A stretch of DNA of 64,000 nucleotides from contig NZ_JAPRAQ010000011.1 in assembly GCF_029989365.1 (NCBI RefSeq), positions 62,001 through 126,000 on the forward strand. The letters are read 5' to 3'. Positions 53,724 through 61,849 of this stretch are shown one piece after another (position 1 is the first letter of the stretch; each line of letters starts with the position of its first letter). The position numbers and the translations under genes are program-made. The DNA is from Bradyrhizobium sp. Arg816 (lineage in GTDB: Bacteria > Pseudomonadota > Alphaproteobacteria > Rhizobiales > Xanthobacteraceae). A model generated the notes under the pieces. It was not told the origin of the DNA, did no database searches, and was given only the letters and a program-made list of their open reading frames with translations.

Positions 53724-54482
53724 CTATAACGCCGCACCCCAGCTCCGCGCGGTCTGCAAAATCCAGTCGCGATAGAGCGTGAGCGGTGTGACGCCGGTCA
53801 ATCCGCCGCAGCCGGCGGCGCCGTTCGGCCCCGTGGACCAGCTGATGACGCCGACAAGCACCGGACCGTTCGGCTTGTCCTCGAACACCGGACCGCCGGA
53901 ATCGCCGGTGCAGGCGCCAATTCCGTCGCGAACACCGTTGGTTACGGGATCGACCAGCCGGATCTGGAACGTGCCGGGCTGGCCCGTGGCCACGAGCCCG
54001 GCAACGCGCGTCGCGCCGCCGCTCTTGCCGTCGCCACGCACGGTGACGCCGATACCGGCGATGACAAAGCGGCTGCCGACCTGGATTGGAATGGTCGGCG
54101 CACCGACCGACACCGTCGATTTTCCCTTGAGTGGAATTTCCAGTTGCAGCAATGCCACGTCCGCGGTGGCGCGATGCGCCTGCATTGCCTGCATGTTGAA
54201 GTTCGGATGGATCGCGACGGTGCGCACATTCAGCAATTGCGGCGTACCGTCAGCGCCGCGATCGACGATCTTGTAGTCCGCGCCCGGCTGCACGCAGTGG
54301 GCGACAGTCAGCACGACCTTCGGGGCGATCAGGCTGCCGGTGCAGAAATTGCCACGCGAGCCGACGATGGTGACGACCGCGCGCGCGACACCATCGGCCT
54401 GCGGCGTGCCGCCGCCGACGATGGCGTGTGCGGGCGTGGCGAGCAGCAGCGCGGCTGCGATGAGGGTTGCAAGCTTCTTCAT
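53724..54482 (-). CDS. secreted trypsin-like serine protease (S1 family)
   Basis: 252 residues from MKKLATLIAA; a start nine codons earlier is unlikely. The signal peptide ends AHA at residue 20, and the mature protein would begin at once with IVGGG. The catalytic triad is H62 (VAHC), D108 (ADVALLQL) and S195 (GDSGGP), with cysteines at 47, 63 and 191. In S1 proteases the freed N-terminal Ile of IVGG inserts to form the active site, so no propeptide appears to be needed here. Localised to the periplasm or outside. Confidence 0.92.
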   Translation of the reverse strand: MKKLATLIAAALLLATPAHAIVGGGTPQADGVARAVVTIVGSRGNFCTGSLIAPKVVLTVAHCVQPGADYKIVDRGADGTPQLLNVRTVAIHPNFNMQAMQAHRATADVALLQLEIPLKGKSTVSVGAPTIPIQVGSRFVIAGIGVTVRGDGKSGGATRVAGLVATGQPGTFQIRLVDPVTNGVRDGIGACTGDSGGPVFEDKPNGPVLVGVISWSTGPNGAAGCGGLTGVTPLTLYRDWILQTARSWGAAL

Positions 54483-54591
54483 GGGAACACGCCTTGGCGT
54501 CAGCATCGGTGACGGCGGGGATTGCTTCGGACTGGCCCTTGCCGATAGCGCATGCTAGCGCTCTTGGGAAGGAATTGACGAGGGCGGGATC

Positions 54592-55227
54592 TTGACGATC
54601 GAGGCTGTGATCTTTGATTTTGGCGGCGTGCTGACGAGCTCGCCATTCGAGGCGTTCGCGCGCTACGAGGCCGAGCGCGGTCTGCCCGTCGACATCATCC
54701 GGCGCACCAACGCCGCCAATCATCTGGAAAACGCCTGGGCCAAGTTCGAGCGAGCCGAGGTCGATATCGACACCTTCGACAAGCTTTTCGCCGAGGAATC
54801 GCGCACGCTCGGCGCGGAGGTGCGCGGCCGCGACGTGCTGCCGCTGCTTCAGGGCGATCTGCGTCCCGAGATGGTCGAGGCCCTCAAGCGCATCAAGGCG
54901 CAGTTCAAGACCGGCTGCATCACCAACAATCTGCCCGCCAACGCGATCGGCAGCATGACCGGGCGCTCACTCTATATCGCCGAGGTGATGGTTCTGTTCG
55001 ACCATGTCATCGAATCCGCCAAGATCGGCCTGCGCAAGCCCGACCCGCGCATCTACAAGCTGATGGTCGAGACGCTGAAGGTCGACCCGAAGAAGTGCGT
55101 CTATCTCGACGATCTCGGCGTCAACCTGAAGCCCGCGCGCGAGATGGGCATGACGACGATCAAGGTGACGAGCGGCGCGCAGGCGATTGCGGAGCTTGAG
55201 GCGGCGACGGGGCTGAAGTTGGGGTAG
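54592..55227 (+). CDS. HAD-IA family hydrolase (epoxide-hydrolase-like/phosphatase)
   Basis: 211 residues, TTG start with a GGCGGGAT-type site. Motif I is FDFGGVLTS (D9), the helical cap lies about 18-90, motif II ITNNLP around 104, and motifs III and IV are visible in KIGLRKPDPRIY and VYLDDLGVNLKPA. The FDFGGVL form is seen in the HAD group that includes the N-terminal domain of soluble epoxide hydrolase. It acts probably on a small phosphorylated or acyl compound in the cytoplasm; unlinked to its neighbours by function. Confidence 0.88.
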   Translation: MTIEAVIFDFGGVLTSSPFEAFARYEAERGLPVDIIRRTNAANHLENAWAKFERAEVDIDTFDKLFAEESRTLGAEVRGRDVLPLLQGDLRPEMVEALKRIKAQFKTGCITNNLPANAIGSMTGRSLYIAEVMVLFDHVIESAKIGLRKPDPRIYKLMVETLKVDPKKCVYLDDLGVNLKPAREMGMTTIKVTSGAQAIAELEAATGLKLG

Positions 55228-55242
55228 CTGGCGCGTCATTCT

Positions 55243-55318
55243 CCGTCATTGCGAGCGCAGCGAAGCAATCCAGACTGTCTCCGCGGAGGCATTCTGGATT
55301 GCTTCGCTGCGCAATGAC
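55243..55318. repeat. dispersed palindrome, family B copy 3
   Basis: CGTCATTGCGAGCGCAGCG at the left and TTGCTTCGCTGCGCAATGAC at the right, matching 19868-19952 and 31592-31671. The right arm lacks a few bases of the other copies. Located between convergent genes. Confidence 0.9.
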
Positions 55319-55348
55319 TGCGCTGCACGGTCTTGCCTGGCTGACTGA

Positions 55349-56458
55349 CTACTCCGCCGCGGCTACAATCCGCTCCGGAAATGCCGCCGCGAGCGAGGCA
55401 CGGTCGGGCTTCAGCACGCCGCGTTCGGTGATGAGGCCGGTGACGAGACGTGCCGGCGTCACGTCGAACGCGTAATTCGCGACCGGCGAGCCCTCCGGCA
55501 CGATGCGCACCGTCTCCAGCCGGCCGTCCGCCGTGCGGCCGGTCATGTCGGTCACCTCCGCGCCGCTGCGCTGCTCGATCGGAATGTCGCGGATACCGTC
55601 ATCAACAGCGAAATCGATCGTCGGCGACGGCAACGCGACATAGAACGGCACGCCGTTGTCGTGCGCTGCAAGCGCCTTCAAATATGTGCCGATCTTGTTG
55701 CAGACATCGCCATTAGCGGCGACGCGGTCGGTGCCGACGATGGCGAGATCGACCATGCCGTGCTGCATCAGATGTCCGCCGGTGTTGTCGGGGATGACCG
55801 TGTGCGGCACGCCGTGATGACCGAGCTCCCAGGCCGTGAGCGAGGCGCCCTGGTTGCGCGGACGGGTCTCATCGACCCAGACATGGACCTTGATGCCACG
55901 CTCATGCGCCAGATAGATCGGCGCCGTTGCGGTGCCCCAGTCGACGGTCGCAAGCCAGCCCGCATTGCAATGAGTCAGCAAATTGACCGTCTCGCCCGGC
56001 TTCTTCTTTGCGACGATCGCCTCGATCAGCTTCAGCCCGTTGCCGGCGATGCCGCGGTTGATCTCGACGTCCTGCTCGACGATCTCGTCGGCGCGCGCGT
56101 AGGCCGCCTCCGCCCGCTCGACCGGATCGACCGGCGCGAGCGCCGTGCGCATCTCGTCCAGCGCCCATTTCAGATTGATCGCGGTCGGCCGCGCCACGAC
56201 CAGCGTGTCATAGGCGCGCTTGAGGCCGGCGTCGGATGAGTCCTCGCGCATGGCGAGCGCCATGCCATAGGCCGCGGTTGCACCGATCAGCGGTGCGCCG
56301 CGCACCAGCATGTCGCGGATCGCGACCGCTGCGTCTTCGCATGACGTCAGCTTCGCAACGATGAACTCATGCGGCAGCCGGCGCTGGTCGATCGCACCAA
56401 CCGACCAGCCACCGCGTTCGCGCCAGATGCTGCGGAAATGCTTGCCGTCAACCTTCAT
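55349..56458 (-). CDS. mtnA: S-methyl-5-thioribose-1-phosphate isomerase
   Basis: 369 residues, eIF2B-related isomerase family. The catalytic cysteine is C164 (LLTHCNAGWLAT) and the aspartate D244 (VGTDRVAANGDVCNKIGTY), both standard for MtnA. It converts 5-methylthioribose-1-phosphate to the ribulose form in the methionine salvage pathway. It follows mtnP by 18 bases; the later pathway genes are not in the window. Confidence 0.96.
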   Translation of the reverse strand: MKVDGKHFRSIWRERGGWSVGAIDQRRLPHEFIVAKLTSCEDAAVAIRDMLVRGAPLIGATAAYGMALAMREDSSDAGLKRAYDTLVVARPTAINLKWALDEMRTALAPVDPVERAEAAYARADEIVEQDVEINRGIAGNGLKLIEAIVAKKKPGETVNLLTHCNAGWLATVDWGTATAPIYLAHERGIKVHVWVDETRPRNQGASLTAWELGHHGVPHTVIPDNTGGHLMQHGMVDLAIVGTDRVAANGDVCNKIGTYLKALAAHDNGVPFYVALPSPTIDFAVDDGIRDIPIEQRSGAEVTDMTGRTADGRLETVRIVPEGSPVANYAFDVTPARLVTGLITERGVLKPDRASLAAAFPERIVAAAE

Positions 56459-56476
56459 GGCATTCTGCCTTTCGTA

Positions 56477-57352
56477 TCACGCCCGCAGGATGCGCCCGGC
56501 CACCGCATCGAGCTTCTTCAAGAGCTCGGGATCGCGCGCCTCGGGCGCCGTGATCAGCGCGGTGTCGAGCGCCCGGTCCGAACCGATCGGGCACGGCTCG
56601 TGCTCGCGCGGAAAGTCTTTCGCGAGCCGCGCCACCAGCGCCTTGGCCTTGTCGGCGTTCGAGCTCAGCACGCGGATGATGTCCTGGACGGTGACGGCGT
56701 CGTGGTCGGGATGCCAGCAGTCGAAATCCGTCACCATCGCGACCGTGGCGTAGCAGATCTCGGCCTCACGCGCGAGCTTTGCCTCGGGCATGTTGGTCAT
56801 GCCGATCACGGAATAGCCAAGAGTCTTGTAGGTCATGCTTTCCGCGTAGGTGGAGAATTGCGGCCCCTCCATGCAGACATAGGTGCCGCCACGCGCAAAC
56901 GCGATGGCCTCGGCTTCAGCTGCCGCCGCAAGATGGATGCGCAGCCGCGGCGAGACCGGATGCGCCATCGACACATGCGCGACGCAGCCCCTGCCGAAGA
57001 ACGAGCTCTCGCGCTTGTGGGTGCGATCGACGAACTGGTCGACGAGAACGAAGGTGCCAGGTGGCAGCTCCTCCCTGAACGAGCCGCAGGCCGAGAGCGA
57101 GATCAGGTCGGTGACGCCGGCCCGCTTCAGAACATCGATGTTGGCGCGATAGTTGATGTCGGAGGGCGACAGCCGGTGCCCCTTGTCGTGCCGCGGCAGG
57201 AACACGATCGGCAGGCCGGCAATGGAGCCGCGCCGCAGGGGGGCCGATGGCTCGCCCCAGGGGCTCTTGATCACCTCTTCGCGCGCGCCCTCAAGACCCG
57301 GCAGATCGTAGATGCCGGAACCACCGATGATGCCCAATACCGCCTGCGTCAT
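56477..57352 (-). CDS. mtnP: S-methyl-5'-thioadenosine phosphorylase
   Basis: 291 residues, PNP/MTAP family. Phosphate-binding start GIIGGSGIYDL, the RHDKGH motif near 55, CMEGPQFST (around 160) and GMTNMPEAKLAREAEICYA are all conserved. It splits methylthioadenosine into adenine and methylthioribose-1-phosphate, which feeds MtnA. First gene of a two-gene operon. Confidence 0.96.
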   Translation of the reverse strand: MTQAVLGIIGGSGIYDLPGLEGAREEVIKSPWGEPSAPLRRGSIAGLPIVFLPRHDKGHRLSPSDINYRANIDVLKRAGVTDLISLSACGSFREELPPGTFVLVDQFVDRTHKRESSFFGRGCVAHVSMAHPVSPRLRIHLAAAAEAEAIAFARGGTYVCMEGPQFSTYAESMTYKTLGYSVIGMTNMPEAKLAREAEICYATVAMVTDFDCWHPDHDAVTVQDIIRVLSSNADKAKALVARLAKDFPREHEPCPIGSDRALDTALITAPEARDPELLKKLDAVAGRILRA

Positions 57353-57477
57353 GCCTGCTCCACCCGCTCGCCATATGCGACATGGTTAAGCTATGCCAGT
57401 TTTGCGGCGGTTTTGGAACGGGGGCGGTGGGGCGATGCCGGTGCTGTGAGGGGCCTGGAGTGCTCGCCTCACTCTCA

Positions 57478-57606
57478 GTGTCATCCCCGCGAAAGCGGGG
57501 ACCCATAGCCACAGGGCGCAGTTTGGCGAGGATTCGTCGTTCTGTACCGCGACCTTCAACGATCGATAGATTCCGCGGTATGGGTCCCTGCGTTCGCAGG
57601 GACGAC
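57478..57606. repeat. dispersed intergenic palindrome, family A copy 4
   Basis: GTGTCATCCCCGCGAAAGCG at the left and CTGCGTTCGCAGGGACGACC at the right; inner gggacccatagccacagg related to the other family A copies (1608, 9402, 51901). Confidence 0.8.
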
Positions 57607-57630
57607 CCGGGGAGAGATAGGTACGTCTAA

Positions 57631-57903
57631 TTAAGCCGCCGTCGCCAGCTGCAGCTGGGTCGCGACCATCCGCTGCAGCGTCTCGACCGACTGGAAATTC
57701 TCGGGCGTGATCTCGGATTGCGGGATAGTGAAGTCGAACTCGGCTTCGACGCCGAGCATCAGATTGACCATGTCCATCGAGGTCAGGCCCGCATCGACGA
57801 GCTTCGCCTGTGGCGTGATATCCGCGGCGAGCGAGTTCTGCTCGAGGATGCCCTTCACCAGCTTGATGATGCGATCGCGCAATTCGGTATCGAAGGCCTG
57901 CAT
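57631..57903 (-). CDS. stand-alone carrier protein of the amino acid:[carrier protein] ligase cluster
   Basis: 90 residues of the acyl-carrier-protein fold. The phosphopantetheine attachment serine is S42 in AGLTSMDMVNLM, and the flanking four-helix pattern (AEFDFTIPQSEITPENFQSV) is intact. In characterised Bradyrhizobium systems a small carrier protein next to a class II synthetase homologue is charged with an amino acid on its prosthetic arm. It is transcribed divergently from the flavoprotein-ligase-GNAT genes; together they form one functional cluster. Confidence 0.9.
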   Translation of the reverse strand: MQAFDTELRDRIIKLVKGILEQNSLAADITPQAKLVDAGLTSMDMVNLMLGVEAEFDFTIPQSEITPENFQSVETLQRMVATQLQLATAA

Positions 57904-58262
57904 CGGTAAATTCCCATCTGTCTATTCAACGGTCGGACCGGCTGCCGGCTACGATGGGCACGACGGGCCGATCCCACAATGGGCGCCACCATTACTTCGC
58001 CTTTCTTAGTAAACGATGACTCAGATTGTCTGGAATTCCGGGTTCTTCCAGATCCCTAACGCGATCGCGGAAATTCCGGCGATGCAAACAACCCGACCTT
58101 AACTGTTCGTTCGGAATTGGGCTTTGTTTACCCTCTATTTCATCGACGAATTTGAATTAAATCCGTAGCCTCGTCTCACAACTAAAGATGGTCGGAGGAT
58201 CGCTTCAGCGGCATCGCGAATGATGCTGGCGATCCTGAACGGCAAACCGGAGGCGGACGAGT
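57904..58262. promoter_or_regulatory. divergent promoter region of the carrier protein/ligase cluster
   Basis: 359 bases without genes, with a part (58020-58170) that is clearly more AT-rich than its surroundings. It must hold promoters for the carrier protein gene (minus) and the flavoprotein-ligase genes (plus). I find no confident -35/-10 pair. GGAGG lies shortly before the 58263 ATG. Confidence 0.45.
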
Positions 58263-59480
58263 ATGAACGTGCGTGAAGCAGTCCTCACTGTCGACGAAAC
58301 GCAAACGAGCTTTCTCGAACACGGCCCCTCCCTCATCGAACGCGCCACCCGGACAGCCGCTGCGGCGGCGGCCGACGCGGACGGGGTCGATCGCGACGCC
58401 CGCTTCCCCCACAAGGCTTTCGAGGTCGCGCGCGAGCAGAAACTGCTCGGCGTCATGATCCCGGTCGAGTTCGGCGGCCTTGGCGCTTCGATCTACGACG
58501 TCACCGACATCTGCTACACGCTCGGGCGCGCCTGCGCCTCGACCGCGATGATCTATGCGATGCACATCACCAAGGTCGCCTGTGTCATCAGGCACGGCCA
58601 TGGCATCCCCTGGATGGAAACGATGATGCGCCGGGTCGCCCGCGACCAGTGGCTGCTCGCCTCCTCCACCACCGAAGGCCAGAACGGCGGCAACATTCGC
58701 GCCAGCGCAGCAGCAGTCGACCACGCCGGCGACGCAGTCTCGCTGGTGCGCGACGCCACCGTGATCTCCTACGGTGCGGAGGCCGACGGCCTCGTCACCA
58801 TCGCCCGCCGCGCCACCGAGGCCGCCGCCTCCGACCAGGTTCTGCTGGCCCTCGCCAAGGACGATTATTCGCTGAAGCAGACGCAGGGCTGGGAGACGCT
58901 CGGCATGCGCGGCACCTGCTCGACCGGCTTCGAGCTCAAGGTCGATTGCCCGGCCGACCGCATCTTCCCGGAATCCTATGACAAGATCCATGCCCAGACC
59001 ATGACGCCGTTCGCGCATCTGTGCTGGTCCTCGGCCTGGGCCGGCATCGCCGCTGCGGCCGTGACCCGTGCGCAGGCTTTCGTTCGCAAGGCGGCCCGCA
59101 GCTCGGGCGGCCAGATGCCGCCGGCCGCGGCGCATTTCACGGCCGCGAAGATGTCGCTGGCCAAGCTGCGCGCGCTGATCGCAGCCAATGCCGACACCTT
59201 TGCCCGCGCCGAGCATGACGAGCGCGCGCTGAGCTCGCTCGATTTCCAGTCCTCGATCACGCTGTTGAAGGTGCAGGCCTCCGAGCTCGCGGTCGAGACC
59301 GTGATGCATGCGATGCGCACCGCGGGCCTCTCCGGCTACCGCAACGACGGCGAATTCACCATGGGCCGGCACCTGCGCGACGTGCTGTCCTCGCCGATCA
59401 TGATCAACAACGACCGCATTCTCGCCAACGCCGCCACTGCGACGCTGATGAGCGGCATTCCGGCAAGCCTTCGAGACTAG
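58263..59480 (+). CDS. acyl-CoA-dehydrogenase-like flavoprotein of the carrier-protein cluster
   Basis: 405 residues with the ACAD fold: an N-terminal helical domain, a middle beta domain (SSTTEGQNGGNIRASA; LGMRGTCSTGFELKVDCPA) and a C-terminal helical domain. The usual catalytic glutamate is missing in both known places: the C-terminal segment reads LRDVLSSPIMINNDRI instead of the YEGT type, and helix G (PFAHLCWSSAWAGIAAA) has none. It may therefore oxidise a carrier-bound aminoacyl group by another mechanism, or act as a monooxygenase-like or non-dehydrogenating enzyme. Followed after 65 bases by the ligase gene. Confidence 0.85.
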   Translation: MNVREAVLTVDETQTSFLEHGPSLIERATRTAAAAAADADGVDRDARFPHKAFEVAREQKLLGVMIPVEFGGLGASIYDVTDICYTLGRACASTAMIYAMHITKVACVIRHGHGIPWMETMMRRVARDQWLLASSTTEGQNGGNIRASAAAVDHAGDAVSLVRDATVISYGAEADGLVTIARRATEAAASDQVLLALAKDDYSLKQTQGWETLGMRGTCSTGFELKVDCPADRIFPESYDKIHAQTMTPFAHLCWSSAWAGIAAAAVTRAQAFVRKAARSSGGQMPPAAAHFTAAKMSLAKLRALIAANADTFARAEHDERALSSLDFQSSITLLKVQASELAVETVMHAMRTAGLSGYRNDGEFTMGRHLRDVLSSPIMINNDRILANAATATLMSGIPASLRD

Positions 59481-59545
59481 AAAGCCTTCGCGACTGACGT
59501 GCCTTTCGGCCAAAAAGAACAATTTCAGATAGCAGGAAGTCGAAC

Positions 59546-60526
59546 ATGAACATTGCTGTTCTCCCCAGCTCGCCCGAGACCGCGCCGCAAATCGCGGATC
59601 CGCTCGATCATCTCGCCGACAAGCTGTTCCACCCCATGGGCTCGGACGGCGTATACGCCCGCACCGCGCTCTACGAGGGCGTCGTCGAGCGTCTTACCGC
59701 CCTGATCACGAGCCATCGCGAGACCGGCACCGAGGTCATGCGCTTTCCGCCGGTGATGAGCCGGGCACAGCTCGAAAAATCCGGCTATCTCAAGAGCTTT
59801 CCCAACCTGCTCGGCTGCGTCTGCGGCCTGCACGGCACCGAACGCGAGATCGACGCGGCGGTCAGCCGCTTCGATGCCGGCGGCGACTGGACTTCATCGC
59901 TCTCGCCGGCCGACCTCGTGCTGTCGCCCGCCGCCTGCTACCCGGTCTATCCGATCGCGGCGAGCCGCGGAGCTTTGCCGAAGGGCGGCCTGCGCTTCGA
60001 CGTCGCCGCCGACTGCTTCCGCCGTGAGCCGTCGAAACATCTCGACCGGCTGCAATCGTTCCGGATGCGCGAATATGTCTGCATCGGCAGCCCCGACGAC
60101 GTCGCCGATTTCCGCGAGCGCTGGATGGTGCGCGCGCAGGCGATCGCCCGCGACCTCGGCCTGACCTTCCGCGTCGACTATGCCAGCGACCCCTTCTTCG
60201 GCCGCGTCGGCCAGATCAAGGCGGTGAGCCAGAAGCAGCAGCAGCTCAAATTCGAGCTCCTGATCCCGCTCCGCTCGGAGGATCAGCCGACCGCCTGCAT
60301 GAGCTTCAACTATCACCGCGAGCATTTTGGCACGACCTGGGGCATCCAGGACGCCAATGGCGAACCCGCGCACACCGGCTGCGTCGCCTTCGGCATGGAC
60401 CGCCTGGCCGTCGCCATGTTCCACACCCACGGCACCGATCTCGCCACCTGGCCCGCCAAGGTGCGGGAGATCATGGGCATGCAGCCGTTAGCCACGGCCG
60501 ACGCCCATGGTGAAGGCTGGCGCTAG
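59546..60526 (+). CDS. amino acid:[carrier protein] ligase (class II aminoacyl-tRNA synthetase homologue)
   Basis: 326 residues, resembling the catalytic core of atypical seryl-tRNA synthetases but without a tRNA-binding arm. Motif 2 is in ADCFRREPSKHLDRLQSFRM and motif 3 in GCVAFGMDRLAVAMF. The zinc ligands described for Bradyrhizobium aa:CP ligase occur at the same numbers: C131, E176 and C279. Such enzymes adenylate a small amino acid (glycine or alanine) and transfer it to the phosphopantetheine of a dedicated carrier protein, here the 57631 product. The start gives exact agreement with the known numbering. Confidence 0.93.
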   Translation: MNIAVLPSSPETAPQIADPLDHLADKLFHPMGSDGVYARTALYEGVVERLTALITSHRETGTEVMRFPPVMSRAQLEKSGYLKSFPNLLGCVCGLHGTEREIDAAVSRFDAGGDWTSSLSPADLVLSPAACYPVYPIAASRGALPKGGLRFDVAADCFRREPSKHLDRLQSFRMREYVCIGSPDDVADFRERWMVRAQAIARDLGLTFRVDYASDPFFGRVGQIKAVSQKQQQLKFELLIPLRSEDQPTACMSFNYHREHFGTTWGIQDANGEPAHTGCVAFGMDRLAVAMFHTHGTDLATWPAKVREIMGMQPLATADAHGEGWR

Positions 60527-60527
60527 A

Positions 60528-60590
60528 GCATGATCCGGAAAAGTGCGGGACGGTTTTCCGAAAAGATCATGCCGAAACGATAGAGCGAAC
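60528..60590. repeat. rhizobial intergenic palindrome (AGCATGATCCGGAAAAG)
   Basis: AGCATGATCCGGAAAAGTGC is opposed to ggttttccgaaaagatcatgc, forming a hairpin of about 55 bases. This element is familiar from many rhizobial genomes. It lies between the ligase and GNAT genes. Confidence 0.8.
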
Positions 60591-60621
60591 GAGGCCTCCC
60601 ATTTCCACGGGTAAAACCAGC

Positions 60622-61497
60622 GTGATCCACACCAAGGTTCGATGCCGCGAGATCACCGAGGCCGACGTCGATGCGGTCGCGGACCTGCTGACGCGCGGCT
60701 TCGTCGGCCGCTCGCGCAACTACTGGATCCAGGGCCTGCGCCGGCAGGCCTTCCGGCCCGTGCCGGAGGGCTATCCGCGCTTCGGCTACATGCTCGACAA
60801 TGACGGCGCGCCCGTCGGCGTGCTGCTGCTGATCTACACGGCGCGAAAGCACGGCGAAGAGACCGCCATCCAGTGCAATTTGTCGAGCTGGTATGTCGAT
60901 CCGGCCTACCGCAACTACGCCCCGTTGCTGACCAAGATCGCGCAGCGGCACAAGGATGTCACCTATCTCAACATCAGCCCGGCGCCGTGGACCTGGCCGA
61001 TCATCGAGACGCAAGGCTTTCGTGCCTATTGCCACGGCATCTTCTTCTCCGTGCCCGCACTCGCGCGCCCTCCGCGCTGGAGCAAGATCGAGGTCATCTC
61101 GCAGCACGCCAAGACGATCGATGGGCTGACCGACGACGAGACGCAGCTCCTCACGCGGCATGCCCGCTACAATTGCCTCAGCCTCGTCTGCCGCACGCCG
61201 AAGGGAACGTTCCCCTTCATCCTGCAGCCGGTGCGCATCCGCCGCGGCTTCATCGCACCGCCCGCGATGAAGCTGATCTATTGCCGCAGCGCCGCCGAAT
61301 ACGCCGCCTGCGCAGGCCGCATCGGCCGGCTGCTGCTGCGACTCGGCAAGATCTCGGTGGCGATCGATTCCAATGGCCCGATTCGCGGCCTCCCCGGCAT
61401 CTACACCGAGCGGCGCGGCCGTAAATATTTCAAGGGTCCGCACCGGCCGCAGCTCGGCGACCTCACGGACACGGAACTCGTGCTGTACGGGCCGTAG
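60622..61497 (+). CDS. GNAT-like N-acyltransferase family protein of the carrier-protein cluster
   Basis: 291 residues, GTG start. The first ~150 residues resemble a GNAT fold (VRCREITEADVDAVADLLTRGF, then SSWYVDPAYRNYAPLLTKIA at the acyl-CoA-binding place), and the remainder is a second domain that I do not recognise (LVCRTPKGTFPFILQPVR; IDSNGPIRGLPGIY). By position it is the natural candidate to use the carrier-bound aminoacyl or modified group as donor. The acceptor is unknown. Confidence 0.7.
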   Translation: MIHTKVRCREITEADVDAVADLLTRGFVGRSRNYWIQGLRRQAFRPVPEGYPRFGYMLDNDGAPVGVLLLIYTARKHGEETAIQCNLSSWYVDPAYRNYAPLLTKIAQRHKDVTYLNISPAPWTWPIIETQGFRAYCHGIFFSVPALARPPRWSKIEVISQHAKTIDGLTDDETQLLTRHARYNCLSLVCRTPKGTFPFILQPVRIRRGFIAPPAMKLIYCRSAAEYAACAGRIGRLLLRLGKISVAIDSNGPIRGLPGIYTERRGRKYFKGPHRPQLGDLTDTELVLYGP

Positions 61498-61527
61498 GGG
61501 ATCGGCTCAGAGCCCGCACCTTAGTCC

Positions 61528-61647
61528 CGTCATTCTGAGGTGCTCGTCGTGCGCAGCGCGGCGAGCCTCGAAGGATGAACGGCCGGGATGCAGCCGGGCC
61601 GTCGCCCTTCGAGGCCTCCGCTTCGCTCCGGCACCTCAGGATGACGG
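61528..61647. repeat. dispersed palindrome (GTCATTCTGAGGTGC)
   Basis: GTCATTCTGAGGTGCTCG at the left and GGCACCTCAGGATGACGG at the right; inner gcctcgaaggatgaacggcc opposed to ggccgtcgcccttcgaggc. A common element of rhizobial intergenic space; one copy here. Confidence 0.8.
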
Positions 61648-61849
61648 CGGTAGGTCGGTGCTCGCGGTACGACCTCGCCATTCAGATGCCGAACGCGTCT
61701 TCGAACGTCTCCCCGGCACACACTCTACGCATCGCCGGTCACCCTCCGTAAACTACGGCGCTTAAGGGAATTTTCCCGCCTCTTCGCTACCCTCCGCGGT
61801 TGAATTACGTTGCGTTAGGTCTATTGCCCGGCGAGACCCTGTCGATCCC
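61648..61849. other. leader of the PAS/GGDEF gene
   Basis: Gene-free stretch after the repeat. It should contain the promoter of the 61850 gene; nothing specific is visible. Confidence 0.35.

Noticed and set aside
59546..60526. Annotation as seryl-tRNA synthetase
   Set aside because: The protein lacks a tRNA-binding arm, is much too short, and lies beside a carrier protein; zinc ligands match aa:CP ligases.
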